Assembly (NCBI GenBank): GCA_045658165.1
Contig: JAZOUN010000020.1
Location: 1 to 24,439, forward strand
From: UBA1081 sp045658165
Lineage (GTDB): Bacteria > Bacillota > Clostridia > Oscillospirales > Acutalibacteraceae
Length of the DNA: 24,439 nt
Direction of reading: 5' to 3'
This document shows, piece by piece, positions 6,791 through 14,156 of this stretch (position 1 is its first letter; the number at the start of each line of letters is the position of its first letter). The translations under genes were made by a program, and so were the position numbers. The notes under the pieces are model-generated. The model did no database searches. It had not been told where the DNA came from and worked only from the letters and a program-made list of their open reading frames with translations.

Positions 6791-7838
6791 CCGGTTTATT
6801 GCAATAATACTGACTCTGTGTGTTCTTTTCTGTAGTATTTCTCTTGTTGCCTATGCCGCTGAAGAAGAAAAAAATCCGACAGTTGAAGCATATCTGCCCG
6901 GTGATTATATTGATGCAGGGAATCTGTTGTATAAGGGGTATTACACTATTGTAGGACGACAGTTTGACATTTTTATAAAGGTCAGAGGGCTTGACAGCAT
7001 AAAGGAGTTTGTTTTTGAAATTGAATATGATGACTCCTGTGTTGAGCTTGTGTCCTTCGGACTCAACTATGTTTCGGATAATATCAACTATATGCCTATG
7101 GAAGAGAGCTTAATTGAGGACTCTTCCGTAAAGGTCAGAATATATGATGACAGAGGCATTGCCGATCCGGGACTTTTTTCTTACGGTTGCAGATTCAGTG
7201 CAGAAGAAAAAGGCAATCTGGGATTCAGTGTGCGTGTTCACAGCCTTATTGATGGTGAAGGCAACAGCTATGAACCTGAAATCAGAATCAATGTGCCTGA
7301 AAAAACATATCTTTCCACAGAAATTCCCTCAGCACTTCCTGATTTTGAGAAAACACTTTCATACGGTCTCGGTGTCTATGTCAAAACGGAGCTTTGTGAG
7401 CCTATGACAGTGGGAGAATTCACTTCTGTTATGAAGAATGCTGAAAAGTGTAAGATTGAAATTACAGATTATGAGGGCAGACCTCTTGCTGCCGACGAAT
7501 ATATCCCGACGGGTGCAAAGCTTGATGTAACCTTTGATAATATGCCGATTTTTTCATCGACCTTTATTCTTATAGGCGATGCGACACGTGACGGAAAAAT
7601 CAACGCTGCCGATGCCAGACAGGTGTTGAGATTTGCCGCAGGGATTGATTCTTACCGCGATGATAACGTTCTTTGCAATGCTGCAAATACGGCATCAAAC
7701 ACCAATGAAATCACAGCAGCCGATGCAAGAGAGATTTTGAGGTTTTCTGCAGGTATAGGTCAGACCTATTCAGATTGGTATGCTTATCATTGTGTGCTTG
7801 AAAAATATAATAAAACTCTTATAAATGACAATCTTTGA
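6780..7838 (+). CDS. Secreted protein with cohesin-like domain and dockerin-like repeats (dockerin protein 4)
   Basis: 352 residues from the ATG at 6780, with GGGAG nine bases upstream. The signal peptide is about 1-28 (IILTLCVLFCSISLVAYA). Residues about 50-165 resemble a cohesin or related beta-sandwich: GRQFDIFIKVRGLDSIKEF followed by VFEIEYDDSCVELVSF fits the usual pattern in which a strand pair is followed by a short YD...LE step. A second beta-rich segment covers about 185-260. The repeats GDATRDGKINAADARQVLR and TNEITAADAREILR come next; the second has lost most calcium ligands. It is the only protein in the cluster that could both bind and be bound as a dockerin/cohesin adaptor. The cohesin call is by eye and needs a profile search. 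Confidence 0.7.
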   Translation: MKNNRFIAIILTLCVLFCSISLVAYAAEEEKNPTVEAYLPGDYIDAGNLLYKGYYTIVGRQFDIFIKVRGLDSIKEFVFEIEYDDSCVELVSFGLNYVSDNINYMPMEESLIEDSSVKVRIYDDRGIADPGLFSYGCRFSAEEKGNLGFSVRVHSLIDGEGNSYEPEIRINVPEKTYLSTEIPSALPDFEKTLSYGLGVYVKTELCEPMTVGEFTSVMKNAEKCKIEITDYEGRPLAADEYIPTGAKLDVTFDNMPIFSSTFILIGDATRDGKINAADARQVLRFAAGIDSYRDDNVLCNAANTASNTNEITAADAREILRFSAGIGQTYSDWYAYHCVLEKYNKTLINDNL

Positions 7839-7869
7839 ACAGAATAAATGCTTTTAAACTGCAAAAAAT

Positions 7870-7898
7870 ACCTCCGACGAATAATCGGAGGTGTTTTT
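7870..7898 (+). terminator. Terminator of the dockerin cluster
   Basis: Perfect 8-bp stem ACCTCCGA / TCGGAGGT with a 7-base loop, followed by GTTTTT. It ends the unit that starts with the sigma factor. A run of A before the stem means it could also act leftward. Confidence 0.85.
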
Positions 7899-8033
7899 AT
7901 GATGATTGTAAAAAATCTTTGTATTGCAACAAAGGCAGTTAAAATTATAAAGATTCTCACTGCTCTGAAATTTGCTGTATGTTTTCTTGCATTAGGGCTT
8001 ATTGTTAAAAATTCAATCTGTGCCTGTCAGTGA
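7899..8033 (+). CDS. Possible small hydrophobic protein (doubtful)
   Basis: A 44-residue frame begins with two adjacent ATG codons, six bases after GGAGGT. That GGAGGT is the 3' arm of the terminator hairpin, so it is not good evidence for translation. The product, MMIVKNLCIATKAVKIIKIL onward, is basic at first and then hydrophobic (ALKFAVCFLALGLIV), like a one-segment membrane peptide. It overlaps the 3' end of thiI by 7 bases in convergent orientation. No family is recognised. It may be a chance frame. Confidence 0.25.
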   Translation: MMIVKNLCIATKAVKIIKILTALKFAVCFLALGLIVKNSICACQ

Positions 8034-9199
8034 ATAGCAAGATGCTTTGCATTTTCAACAGCTTTATTTACCAATTCATCATCCCATGCTGCAGCTTCGG
8101 CTTCAATTGCCATCTGCAGTGTGGGTTTTGTTCTCGGGTGCTTGGGTGTAAATACTGTACAGCAGTCCTCATAGGGTTCAATTGAAATATCAAATGTATC
8201 AATTTTTCTTGAAATTGTAATGATTTCATTCTTGTCCATACCTATACAAGGTCTGAAAACGGGAAGACCTGCCGCATCATCTGTACATCTGAGTGCCCAC
8301 ATTGTCTGGGATGCAACCTGACCCACACTTTCGCCTGTAATGAGAGCGCCGCAGTCTTTTTCTTCTGCAATGCGTGATGCGATTTTCATCATTATTCTTC
8401 TCATGGTAATGGTGAACATGTCTTCGGGAGAGTTATCTCTTATATTTTCCTGAATCTCAGTGAACGGTACTGTGTAAAGGTCAATTCTTCCGCAGTATTT
8501 TGCAACTTTTTTAAGAAGTTCATGTACTTTCATCTCTGCTCTTTCAGATGTGTAAGGGGGAGATGCAAAGTGAACTGCAGTAAGTGAAAGACCTCTTTTT
8601 GCCATCATCCATGCTGCAACAGGGCTGTCGATACCGCCGGAAATGAGCACACAAGCTTTTCCGCCCGTGCCTGTGGGCATACCGCCTGCACCCTTGAGCT
8701 GATTGCCGTGAATGAATGCATGATTGTCTCTTACTTCAACTGTGACCTTTACATCGGGATTGTGCACATCAACCTTAAGATGATGAAGATGTGAAAGAAT
8801 GAATCCGCCCACTTCTCTGCATATTTCAGGTGAATTGTAGGGGAAATTCTTGTCTGAACGCTTTGCTTCAACTTTGAATGTACGAGCAAAGGAAAGTTCG
8901 TCTCTGAGGTATTCAAGAGCAGTTGTTTTTATAACTTCAATATCCTTTTCGCACTGTGCCGCACGGGAAATTCCCACAACACCGAAAATGTGCTGAATAA
9001 CGTCAACTGCTTTGTCAAAATCAACATTTTCATCCACGGGTGTGATAACGGTTGTGGACTGTGAACGTATGAATTTGAATTCACCCACCGAATGGCGGAG
9101 TCTCTGTCTGATGTTTTTTATGAGAATGTCTTCAAAAGTGCGTCTGTTAAGACCTTTAAGAGCCAATTCTCCGTCTTTTAAAAGTATAATTTCCTTCAT
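8027..9199 (-). CDS. thiI: tRNA 4-thiouridine synthase ThiI
   Basis: 390 residues from the ATG at 9199, seven bases after GGAGAT; a TTG six bases further upstream is less likely. ThiI adenylates U8 of tRNA and replaces its oxygen with sulfur passed from a cysteine desulfurase; in some species it also serves thiazole synthesis. The N-terminus (MKEIILLKDGELALKGLNRR) is the ferredoxin-like domain start typical of ThiI. A THUMP domain covers about 60-165. The PP-loop ATP site SGGIDSP is at about 187-193, and EDCCTVFTPKHP lies near the end. There is no C-terminal rhodanese domain, which is usual in Firmicutes, where the desulfurase hands sulfur over directly. The desulfurase gene lies 16 bases upstream, in the same unit. 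Confidence 0.96.
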   Translation of the reverse strand: MKEIILLKDGELALKGLNRRTFEDILIKNIRQRLRHSVGEFKFIRSQSTTVITPVDENVDFDKAVDVIQHIFGVVGISRAAQCEKDIEVIKTTALEYLRDELSFARTFKVEAKRSDKNFPYNSPEICREVGGFILSHLHHLKVDVHNPDVKVTVEVRDNHAFIHGNQLKGAGGMPTGTGGKACVLISGGIDSPVAAWMMAKRGLSLTAVHFASPPYTSERAEMKVHELLKKVAKYCGRIDLYTVPFTEIQENIRDNSPEDMFTITMRRIMMKIASRIAEEKDCGALITGESVGQVASQTMWALRCTDDAAGLPVFRPCIGMDKNEIITISRKIDTFDISIEPYEDCCTVFTPKHPRTKPTLQMAIEAEAAAWDDELVNKAVENAKHLAIH

Positions 9200-9215
9200 T
9201 TTCAATATCTCCGAT

Positions 9216-10343
9216 TTATCTTCTTATTCGCATTACAATTTTATCAAGAGCATTCACAACTTCATCCATATCGTGTTTTGTCGTGAATCTCGAAAGGCTG
9301 ATTCTTATTGCAGAATCAATTCTTTTGCCGTCAAGTCCGATTGCCGTGAGTACTTCACTGCGATGACCTTTTTTACAGGCAGAACCTGCAGAAACGTATA
9401 TGCCGTATTCCGAAAGTGAATTTACAATTGTCTGAGACGGAATACCCAGTACTGAAAGGTTTACGATGTAAGGCAGAGCGTCTGACGGTGAATTTATATG
9501 TACACCGCCGATTTTTGTAACTTCACGCACAAAATAATCACGGATGTTTGCAGTGTCTGCAAGTGCAGCAGTAATGTTTGGTAAAGCTTTTACGGCAGCT
9601 GCAAAACCTGCTATTGCAGGCATGGCTTCTGTTCCGGAAAAAATGCCCTTTTCCTGACCTCCGCCCACAACGTAAGGTGATATTTTTACACCTTTTCTGA
9701 TGTAAAGAGCACCTGCGCCTTTAGGACCGTGGATTTTGTGGGAGCTTACCGTCATAAGATCTATACCTGCTTTTGACGGGTTCAGGGGGATTTTGCCGAA
9801 TGCCTGAACAGCATCAACATGAATAAGAGCATTTGAGTTTACTCTTTTGAGTGCTGTTTTTATCTGATTTACGGGGTTTATTGTTCCGATTTCATTGTTT
9901 ACAGCCATTATACTTATGAGAATGGTTTTTGAATTTATTGCATTCATAAGTTCTGCAGGTGAAAAAGCACCGTTTATGTCAGGTCTGAGTCTTATAACTT
10001 CAAAACCCTGTTCCTCAAGCTTTTTCATGCATTCACCCACACTGGGATGTTCAAGAGAAGTGGTTATAATTCTGTTGCCTCTTCTTTTCATGGCGTTTAC
10101 CGCACCGAAAATTGCAGTGTTGTTGGCTGTGGTACCGCTTGTGGTGAAAAATATTTCATCTTTTGAGCAGGACAGTGCATCTGCAACAATTTCCCTTGCG
10201 TTTTCAATGGCTTTTGAAGCCTGAACACCTTTGCTGTGCAGGGAAGAGGGGTTGCCGTAGTTGTCCGTCAGCATTGACATTGTTGCGTCAACTGCTTCAC
10301 GGCACACCTTGGTGGTTGCACTGTTGTCAAGATATATCTCCAA
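9216..10343 (-). CDS. Cysteine desulfurase (NifS/IscS type) partner of ThiI
   Basis: A PLP enzyme that takes sulfur from cysteine as a persulfide, giving alanine. The 375 residues begin at TTG 10343, giving MEIYLDNSATTKV, the standard N-terminus of this family; GGAG lies nine bases upstream. The longer frame from ATG 10373 starts inside a palindrome and overlaps the ribosome binding site. PLP lysine K203 is in SSHKIHGPKG, and the active cysteine C323 is in SAGSACKKG; H99 lies in SLEHPSVG. The gene is followed after 16 bases by thiI, so its first task is likely tRNA thiolation rather than general Fe-S assembly; no iscU, iscR or sufB is near. The histidine phosphatase gene lies 58 bases upstream. 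Confidence 0.95.
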   Translation of the reverse strand: MEIYLDNSATTKVCREAVDATMSMLTDNYGNPSSLHSKGVQASKAIENAREIVADALSCSKDEIFFTTSGTTANNTAIFGAVNAMKRRGNRIITTSLEHPSVGECMKKLEEQGFEVIRLRPDINGAFSPAELMNAINSKTILISIMAVNNEIGTINPVNQIKTALKRVNSNALIHVDAVQAFGKIPLNPSKAGIDLMTVSSHKIHGPKGAGALYIRKGVKISPYVVGGGQEKGIFSGTEAMPAIAGFAAAVKALPNITAALADTANIRDYFVREVTKIGGVHINSPSDALPYIVNLSVLGIPSQTIVNSLSEYGIYVSAGSACKKGHRSEVLTAIGLDGKRIDSAIRISLSRFTTKHDMDEVVNALDKIVMRIRR

Positions 10344-10357
10344 ATTTATCAACTCCT

Positions 10358-10377
10358 TGTAATGATATATCATTACA
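10358..10377. promoter_or_regulatory. Perfect 20-bp palindrome at the desulfurase ribosome binding site
   Basis: TGTAATGATATATCATTACA is its own reverse complement. On the minus strand it is directly followed by AGGAG, 15 bases before the TTG start of the cysteine desulfurase gene. It could be an operator for a dimeric regulator or an RNA hairpin that affects ribosome access. Confidence 0.5.
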
Positions 10378-10401
10378 TCTTATGTAAAAGGATGTTATTT
10401 G

Positions 10402-11136
10402 TTAAAAGTAGCAGGGATCAAGTCCGTATCTCGGGAAGTCTGCATAAAGGTGTGAAAGATCGTTCTGATAAACAAGCTGAACATCGATGTTGTATCTTCC
10501 TGTACCTGCTTTGAAAAATACGATTTTTGTAACTCCCGTGTTGAGAAAATGCGGATCAAAAACCACTTTTTCCGGATCAAGCCCCAGTGCGGAGTGAAAA
10601 AGGAAAGTGTTGAATGCCGCATGGGCAACAATTGCAACCTTTGAACCGTTTTTATGTCTGTTTCTGATGTGTGAGAGTACATTTTCTGCTCTTGCGAGTT
10701 GTTCCTTGTCGCTCCAGCCCTTTGTGTAGCTGATTATTCTGCCTTTTCTGTCAAATCCCTCAGCAAGAGTTATAAGGGGAAACATTTTCTCGGCATCGCA
10801 GAATGAAAGGCCCGTGTATTCTTCCTCAACACCTCCGTTTTCGGAAAGAAGAGGATGAACAATAATGTTTTTTGCTCCTGATTCAGGCTGTCTTTTTATA
10901 AGTTGAGTTGCAGTCTGCATTGCACGTCTGAGACCGCTTGCATATACCGCATCAAAGGGATAAGAAGAAAATCTTTCTCCGAGTCTTTCTGCCTGAATCT
11001 GACCGTTCGGAGTGAGAACGGGATCGTGAATATCCTCATAACTCAGGGACTCAGTGCTTTTTCCAAGATTGCCGAATGTCTGACCGTGACGGATTATATA
11101 AAGCTCAAGCTCTATTACATTTGTTTCTGAAGACAT
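10402..11136 (-). CDS. Histidine phosphatase family protein (phosphoglycerate mutase-like)
   Basis: 244 residues from the ATG at 11136, four bases after GGAGTGA. The family uses a phosphohistidine intermediate to hydrolyse or move phosphate groups. The catalytic RHG motif is at 16-18 in LYIIRHGQTFGN. The second conserved arginine lies in YASGLRRAMQTA, the acid-side segment is HPLLSENGGVEEEYTG, and the second histidine is in AIVAHAAFN near residue 175. No signal peptide or membrane segment is visible, so it is cytoplasmic. The rest does not single out a known subfamily such as CobC, GpmB or PhoE. A strong promoter precedes it, and the desulfurase and thiI follow in the same direction, so they may share a transcript. 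Confidence 0.88.
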   Translation of the reverse strand: MSSETNVIELELYIIRHGQTFGNLGKSTESLSYEDIHDPVLTPNGQIQAERLGERFSSYPFDAVYASGLRRAMQTATQLIKRQPESGAKNIIVHPLLSENGGVEEEYTGLSFCDAEKMFPLITLAEGFDRKGRIISYTKGWSDKEQLARAENVLSHIRNRHKNGSKVAIVAHAAFNTFLFHSALGLDPEKVVFDPHFLNTGVTKIVFFKAGTGRYNIDVQLVYQNDLSHLYADFPRYGLDPCYF

Positions 11137-11170
11137 AAAATCACTCCGGAACAACATATTTCAATATTAT

Positions 11171-11199
11171 ATTATATCATATAAGAAAAAGTTTGGCAA
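11171..11199 (-). promoter_or_regulatory. Promoter of the phosphatase/desulfurase/thiI unit
   Basis: On the minus strand TTGCCA (11199-11194), a spacer of 17 bases and TATAAT (11176-11171), with TGA just before the -10 as an extended -10 element. Confidence 0.8.
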
Positions 11200-11262
11200 G
11201 TAAAAACCTTTCGTGAACGGACAAATATTTTTATCAGACATAATATGATAACAGGTGATGTT

Positions 11263-11931
11263 ATGAAAAATTTCAGACCTGAGAACAGATTGAAAAAGCT
11301 TACAGCTGTTCTTATATTGAGTTTTTTTATGTCCCTTGTCGGTTTTATTGTTGTTCAGCTGAGAATAACTCCCATTCTTACGGCTATGGCAGAATCAAGG
11401 GCAAAAAATATAGCTTCCGAAGCAGTGAATGATGCAGTTCAGAAAGTGCTTTGCGAAAAAAATATAAGTTATGAAAACCTAGTGAAAATCACTTCATCCG
11501 AATCGGGAAAAATTTCTTCCGTTACGGTGGACAGTGTCAAAATGAACCGTCTGTGTGCCGAAATAAGAGCAATTATAACAGATACGCTTAACAATCTCGG
11601 TGAAAGAACTATTTCAATTCCTTTGGGTTCTCTTACGGGGATAGACATCCTTTCAGGCAGAGGACCGAAACTGAACATAGAAATTACCCTTTCAGGTTCG
11701 GCAGTTGCAGGAACTAAAAATGATTTTCAGACGGCAGGGATAAATCAGACCAGACATCAGATGATACTTGAAATTCACACAAAAATTTATGTGATAATGC
11801 AAAGCGGCAATATATCATCCGAAATAACAAACAGTATAGTTGTTGCCGAAACGGTAATTGTCGGGGAAGTGCCCGAAATTTATTCGGAAGGTACAGACGA
11901 CCTGTGGCAAAATCTTGTAGGGTATGAATAA
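11263..11931 (+). CDS. yunB: Sporulation protein YunB
   Basis: 222 residues from the ATG at 11263, with AGGTGA five bases or so upstream. One membrane segment lies at about 15-35 (AVLILSFFMSLVGFIVVQLR), followed by an outer domain. Family marks are an EAVNDAVQKVL helix, SIPLGSLTGIDILSGRGP, the strongly conserved AGINQTRHQMILEI, and VVAETVIVGEVPEIY near the end. In Bacillus, YunB is made in the mother cell under sigma-E and is needed for full spore formation, though its biochemical role is not settled. Its presence argues that the organism, or its recent ancestors, could form spores. I could not find a convincing sigma-E promoter in the 126 bases upstream. Confidence 0.93.
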   Translation: MKNFRPENRLKKLTAVLILSFFMSLVGFIVVQLRITPILTAMAESRAKNIASEAVNDAVQKVLCEKNISYENLVKITSSESGKISSVTVDSVKMNRLCAEIRAIITDTLNNLGERTISIPLGSLTGIDILSGRGPKLNIEITLSGSAVAGTKNDFQTAGINQTRHQMILEIHTKIYVIMQSGNISSEITNSIVVAETVIVGEVPEIYSEGTDDLWQNLVGYE

Positions 11932-11936
11932 AGTAA

Positions 11937-11965
11937 TTGAAATAAAAACTGTTTTGTGGTATAAT
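11937..11965 (+). promoter_or_regulatory. Promoter of ligA
   Basis: TTGAAA (11937-11942), 17 bases, TATAAT (11960-11965), with TGG directly before the -10 as an extended -10. It begins six bases after the yunB stop codon, so ligA does not depend on sporulation-stage transcription. Confidence 0.85.
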
Positions 11966-11995
11966 AAATACGATTTTTTTCAGAGGATGTTGTTC

Positions 11996-13981
11996 ATGGA
12001 TTTTAAATCAGCAGAAAAAAGAGCAAAAGAATTAAGAGATACGCTCAATTACCATATTCATAAGTATTATGTTGAGAATACAAACGAAATTTCAGATTAC
12101 GATTATGATATGATGATGAGGGAGCTTCAGTCTATAGAGATGCTTTATCCCGAGCTTCTTACGGCAGATTCACCCACACACAGAGTAGGGGGCAGTGCAG
12201 AAGGGCAGTTTGAACCTGTTGCACATACTGTCCGTATGGAAAGTCTTCAGGATGCTTTTTCAGAAGAGGAACTTTATGACTTTGACCGCCGTGTAAAAGA
12301 AGTCTGTCCCGATGCAACATATGTTGTAGAGCCTAAAATTGACGGTCTTTCCGTATCTCTCGAATACCGTGACGGTGTTTTTGCTGTGGGGTCAACACGA
12401 GGCGACGGTGATGTGGGCGAAAATGTTACCGCAAATCTTCGTACTGTGCGTTCAATTCCTCTTAAAATAAGAAAAGACCTGCCTCTTATAGAAGTAAGAG
12501 GAGAAGTCTATATGCCCCGTGAAACTTTTGCACGTCTTGCAGAAAAACAGGATCTTAACGGTGAAAAGCCTTTTAAAAATCCACGAAACGCTGCTGCCGG
12601 AAGTCTCAGACAGAAAAATCCCTCTGTAACGGCTGAAAGACAGCTCGACATTTTCTGTTTTAATATTCAGCGTGTTGAGGGAGAGGAAATAACTTCCCAC
12701 AAACAGAGTCTTGATTTTATAAATGAACTTGGCTTTAAAACAGTTCCTTTTTATAATGAATATAATACAATTGAAGATGTAATTGCAGAAATCAGACGAA
12801 TCGGAAGCGCAAGGGAAACGCTTCCATTTGATATTGACGGTGCAGTTGTCAAAGTCAATGACTTTTCTCACCGTGAAATGCTTGGCAGTACTGCAAAATT
12901 CCCCAAATGGGCTGCCGCATTCAAATATCCTCCCGAAGAAAAAGAGACAACACTTCTTGATGTTGAAGTTAATGTTGGCAGAACAGGTGTGCTCACTCCC
13001 ACGGGTGTTTTTGAGCCTGTTATTCTTGCCGGTACAACAGTCAGCCGTGCAACACTTCATAATGAAGATTTTATAAACGAAAAACAGCTGGGCATAGGTG
13101 ACAGATGTATAATCAGCAAGGCAGGGGATATTATTCCCGAGGTTGTCCGTGTTGTAAGTCACTGTGAAAACAGCACTGTTTACAAATTGCCCGATGTTTG
13201 CCCCTCCTGCTCAAGTCCAACTGTCCGTGAAGAGGGAGAATCTGCTGTCAGATGTATAAATCCCGAATGTCCTGCACAGCTTCTGCGAAATCTTATCCAT
13301 TTCTGCTCAAGGGATGCTATGGATATTGAGGGTATGGGTGAAGCAGTTCTTGAGACATTTGTTGAAAAAGGACTTGTAAAGACAACTCCCGATATCTTCA
13401 CACTTGACAGAGAAAAAATAGCAGAAATTGACCGTATGGGTGAAAAGTCTGCAGATAATCTGATTGCTGCGGCTGAAAAATCAAAGGAAAACGACCTTTA
13501 CAGACTTGTTTATGCTCTCGGAATCCGTCATATCGGTCAGAAAGCCGCAAAACTTCTCTGCGACAAGTTCGGCGATATGGATTCAATAATGAATGCAACA
13601 GTTGAAGAGATTGCTTCAATTGACGGTTTCGGTATGATTATGGCAGAAAGCGTTTATGAATTCATGAAGAGAGAGGGAACTCACGATATTATTGAAAAAC
13701 TGAGGGCACTCGGTCTTAATATGAAATCTCTTCGTGAAGTGAAAGACAAACGTTTCGAGGGTATGACATTTGTGCTTACAGGTGCTCTTTCACGATTCAC
13801 AAGAAACGAAGCGGGCGCAATAATCGAAGAATTCGGCGGAAAAACCGCAGCTTCCGTTTCTAAAAAAACAACCTGCGTTCTTGCAGGTGAAGACGCAGGC
13901 AGTAAGCTGAGAAAAGCCAATGAGCTTGGTATTAAAGTTATCAGTGAAGATGAGTTTGCGGAGATGATAGGCAAACAATAA
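11996..13981 (+). CDS. ligA: NAD+-dependent DNA ligase LigA
   Basis: 661 residues from the ATG at 11996, about nine bases after AGAGG; the upstream in-frame region overlaps the promoter and is not coding. LigA seals nicks in replication and repair, using NAD+ as the AMP donor. Domains in order: Ia with YHIHKYYVENT...DYDYD (about 15-40), adenylation with the lysine of KIDG at residue 114, an OB fold (about 315-390) including VGRTGVLTPTGVFEPV, a zinc finger CPSC...C..C (about 402-427), helix-hairpin-helix repeats (430-580), and a C-terminal BRCT domain starting at FEGMTFVLTGAL. All parts are present and the length is normal. The stop codon falls inside the left tip of repeat element B (CAATAATTTG). 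Confidence 0.98.
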   Translation: MDFKSAEKRAKELRDTLNYHIHKYYVENTNEISDYDYDMMMRELQSIEMLYPELLTADSPTHRVGGSAEGQFEPVAHTVRMESLQDAFSEEELYDFDRRVKEVCPDATYVVEPKIDGLSVSLEYRDGVFAVGSTRGDGDVGENVTANLRTVRSIPLKIRKDLPLIEVRGEVYMPRETFARLAEKQDLNGEKPFKNPRNAAAGSLRQKNPSVTAERQLDIFCFNIQRVEGEEITSHKQSLDFINELGFKTVPFYNEYNTIEDVIAEIRRIGSARETLPFDIDGAVVKVNDFSHREMLGSTAKFPKWAAAFKYPPEEKETTLLDVEVNVGRTGVLTPTGVFEPVILAGTTVSRATLHNEDFINEKQLGIGDRCIISKAGDIIPEVVRVVSHCENSTVYKLPDVCPSCSSPTVREEGESAVRCINPECPAQLLRNLIHFCSRDAMDIEGMGEAVLETFVEKGLVKTTPDIFTLDREKIAEIDRMGEKSADNLIAAAEKSKENDLYRLVYALGIRHIGQKAAKLLCDKFGDMDSIMNATVEEIASIDGFGMIMAESVYEFMKREGTHDIIEKLRALGLNMKSLREVKDKRFEGMTFVLTGALSRFTRNEAGAIIEEFGGKTAASVSKKTTCVLAGEDAGSKLRKANELGIKVISEDEFAEMIGKQ

Positions 13982-14156
13982 TTTGTTGAGGTGTTTGGAT
14001 AACCCACTCGTAGGGGCGACCATTGGTCGTCCGCTGCGAAGCAGAACGGCGTGAGCCGTTGAATATCCTATAAAAAATGCCTGCGGCATTTGCACTATCG
14101 TGCCGGACGCCCGATGGGCGCCCCTACGATGAAATATCCCGACAAATTCTGATTTA
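13976..14156 (+). repeat. Intergenic palindromic repeat element, copy B (GTAGGGGCG core)
   Basis: The left tip CAATAATTTGTTGAG includes the ligA stop codon; the right tip, read on the other strand, is TAAATCAGAATTTGTCGGGA and includes the stop codon of the HAD gene. Inside, CGTAGGGGCGACC with GGTCGTCCG lies at the left and, inverted, CGGACGCCCGATGGGCG with CCCCTACG lies at the right. Smaller hairpins sit between: CTGCGAAGCAG, AACGGCGTGAGCCGTT and AAATGCCTGCGGCATTT. No useful coding frame is seen. It fills the whole space between two converging genes and may act as their transcription stop, since no other terminator is visible there. Tips match copies A and C. Confidence 0.8.

Noticed and set aside
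4481..7838. A full cellulosome gene cluster
   Set aside because: No scaffoldin with several cohesins, no surface-layer anchor and no enzymes with dockerins are present. Dockerin-like repeats also occur in non-cellulosomal proteins of Clostridia.
11200..11262. Sigma-E promoter for yunB
   Set aside because: CATAATAT is present near 11240, but no matching -35 at the right distance was found.
12452..13162. Open frame opposite ligA
   Set aside because: It is a shadow of the ligA coding frame, rich in Cys, Phe and Lys, and has no family match.
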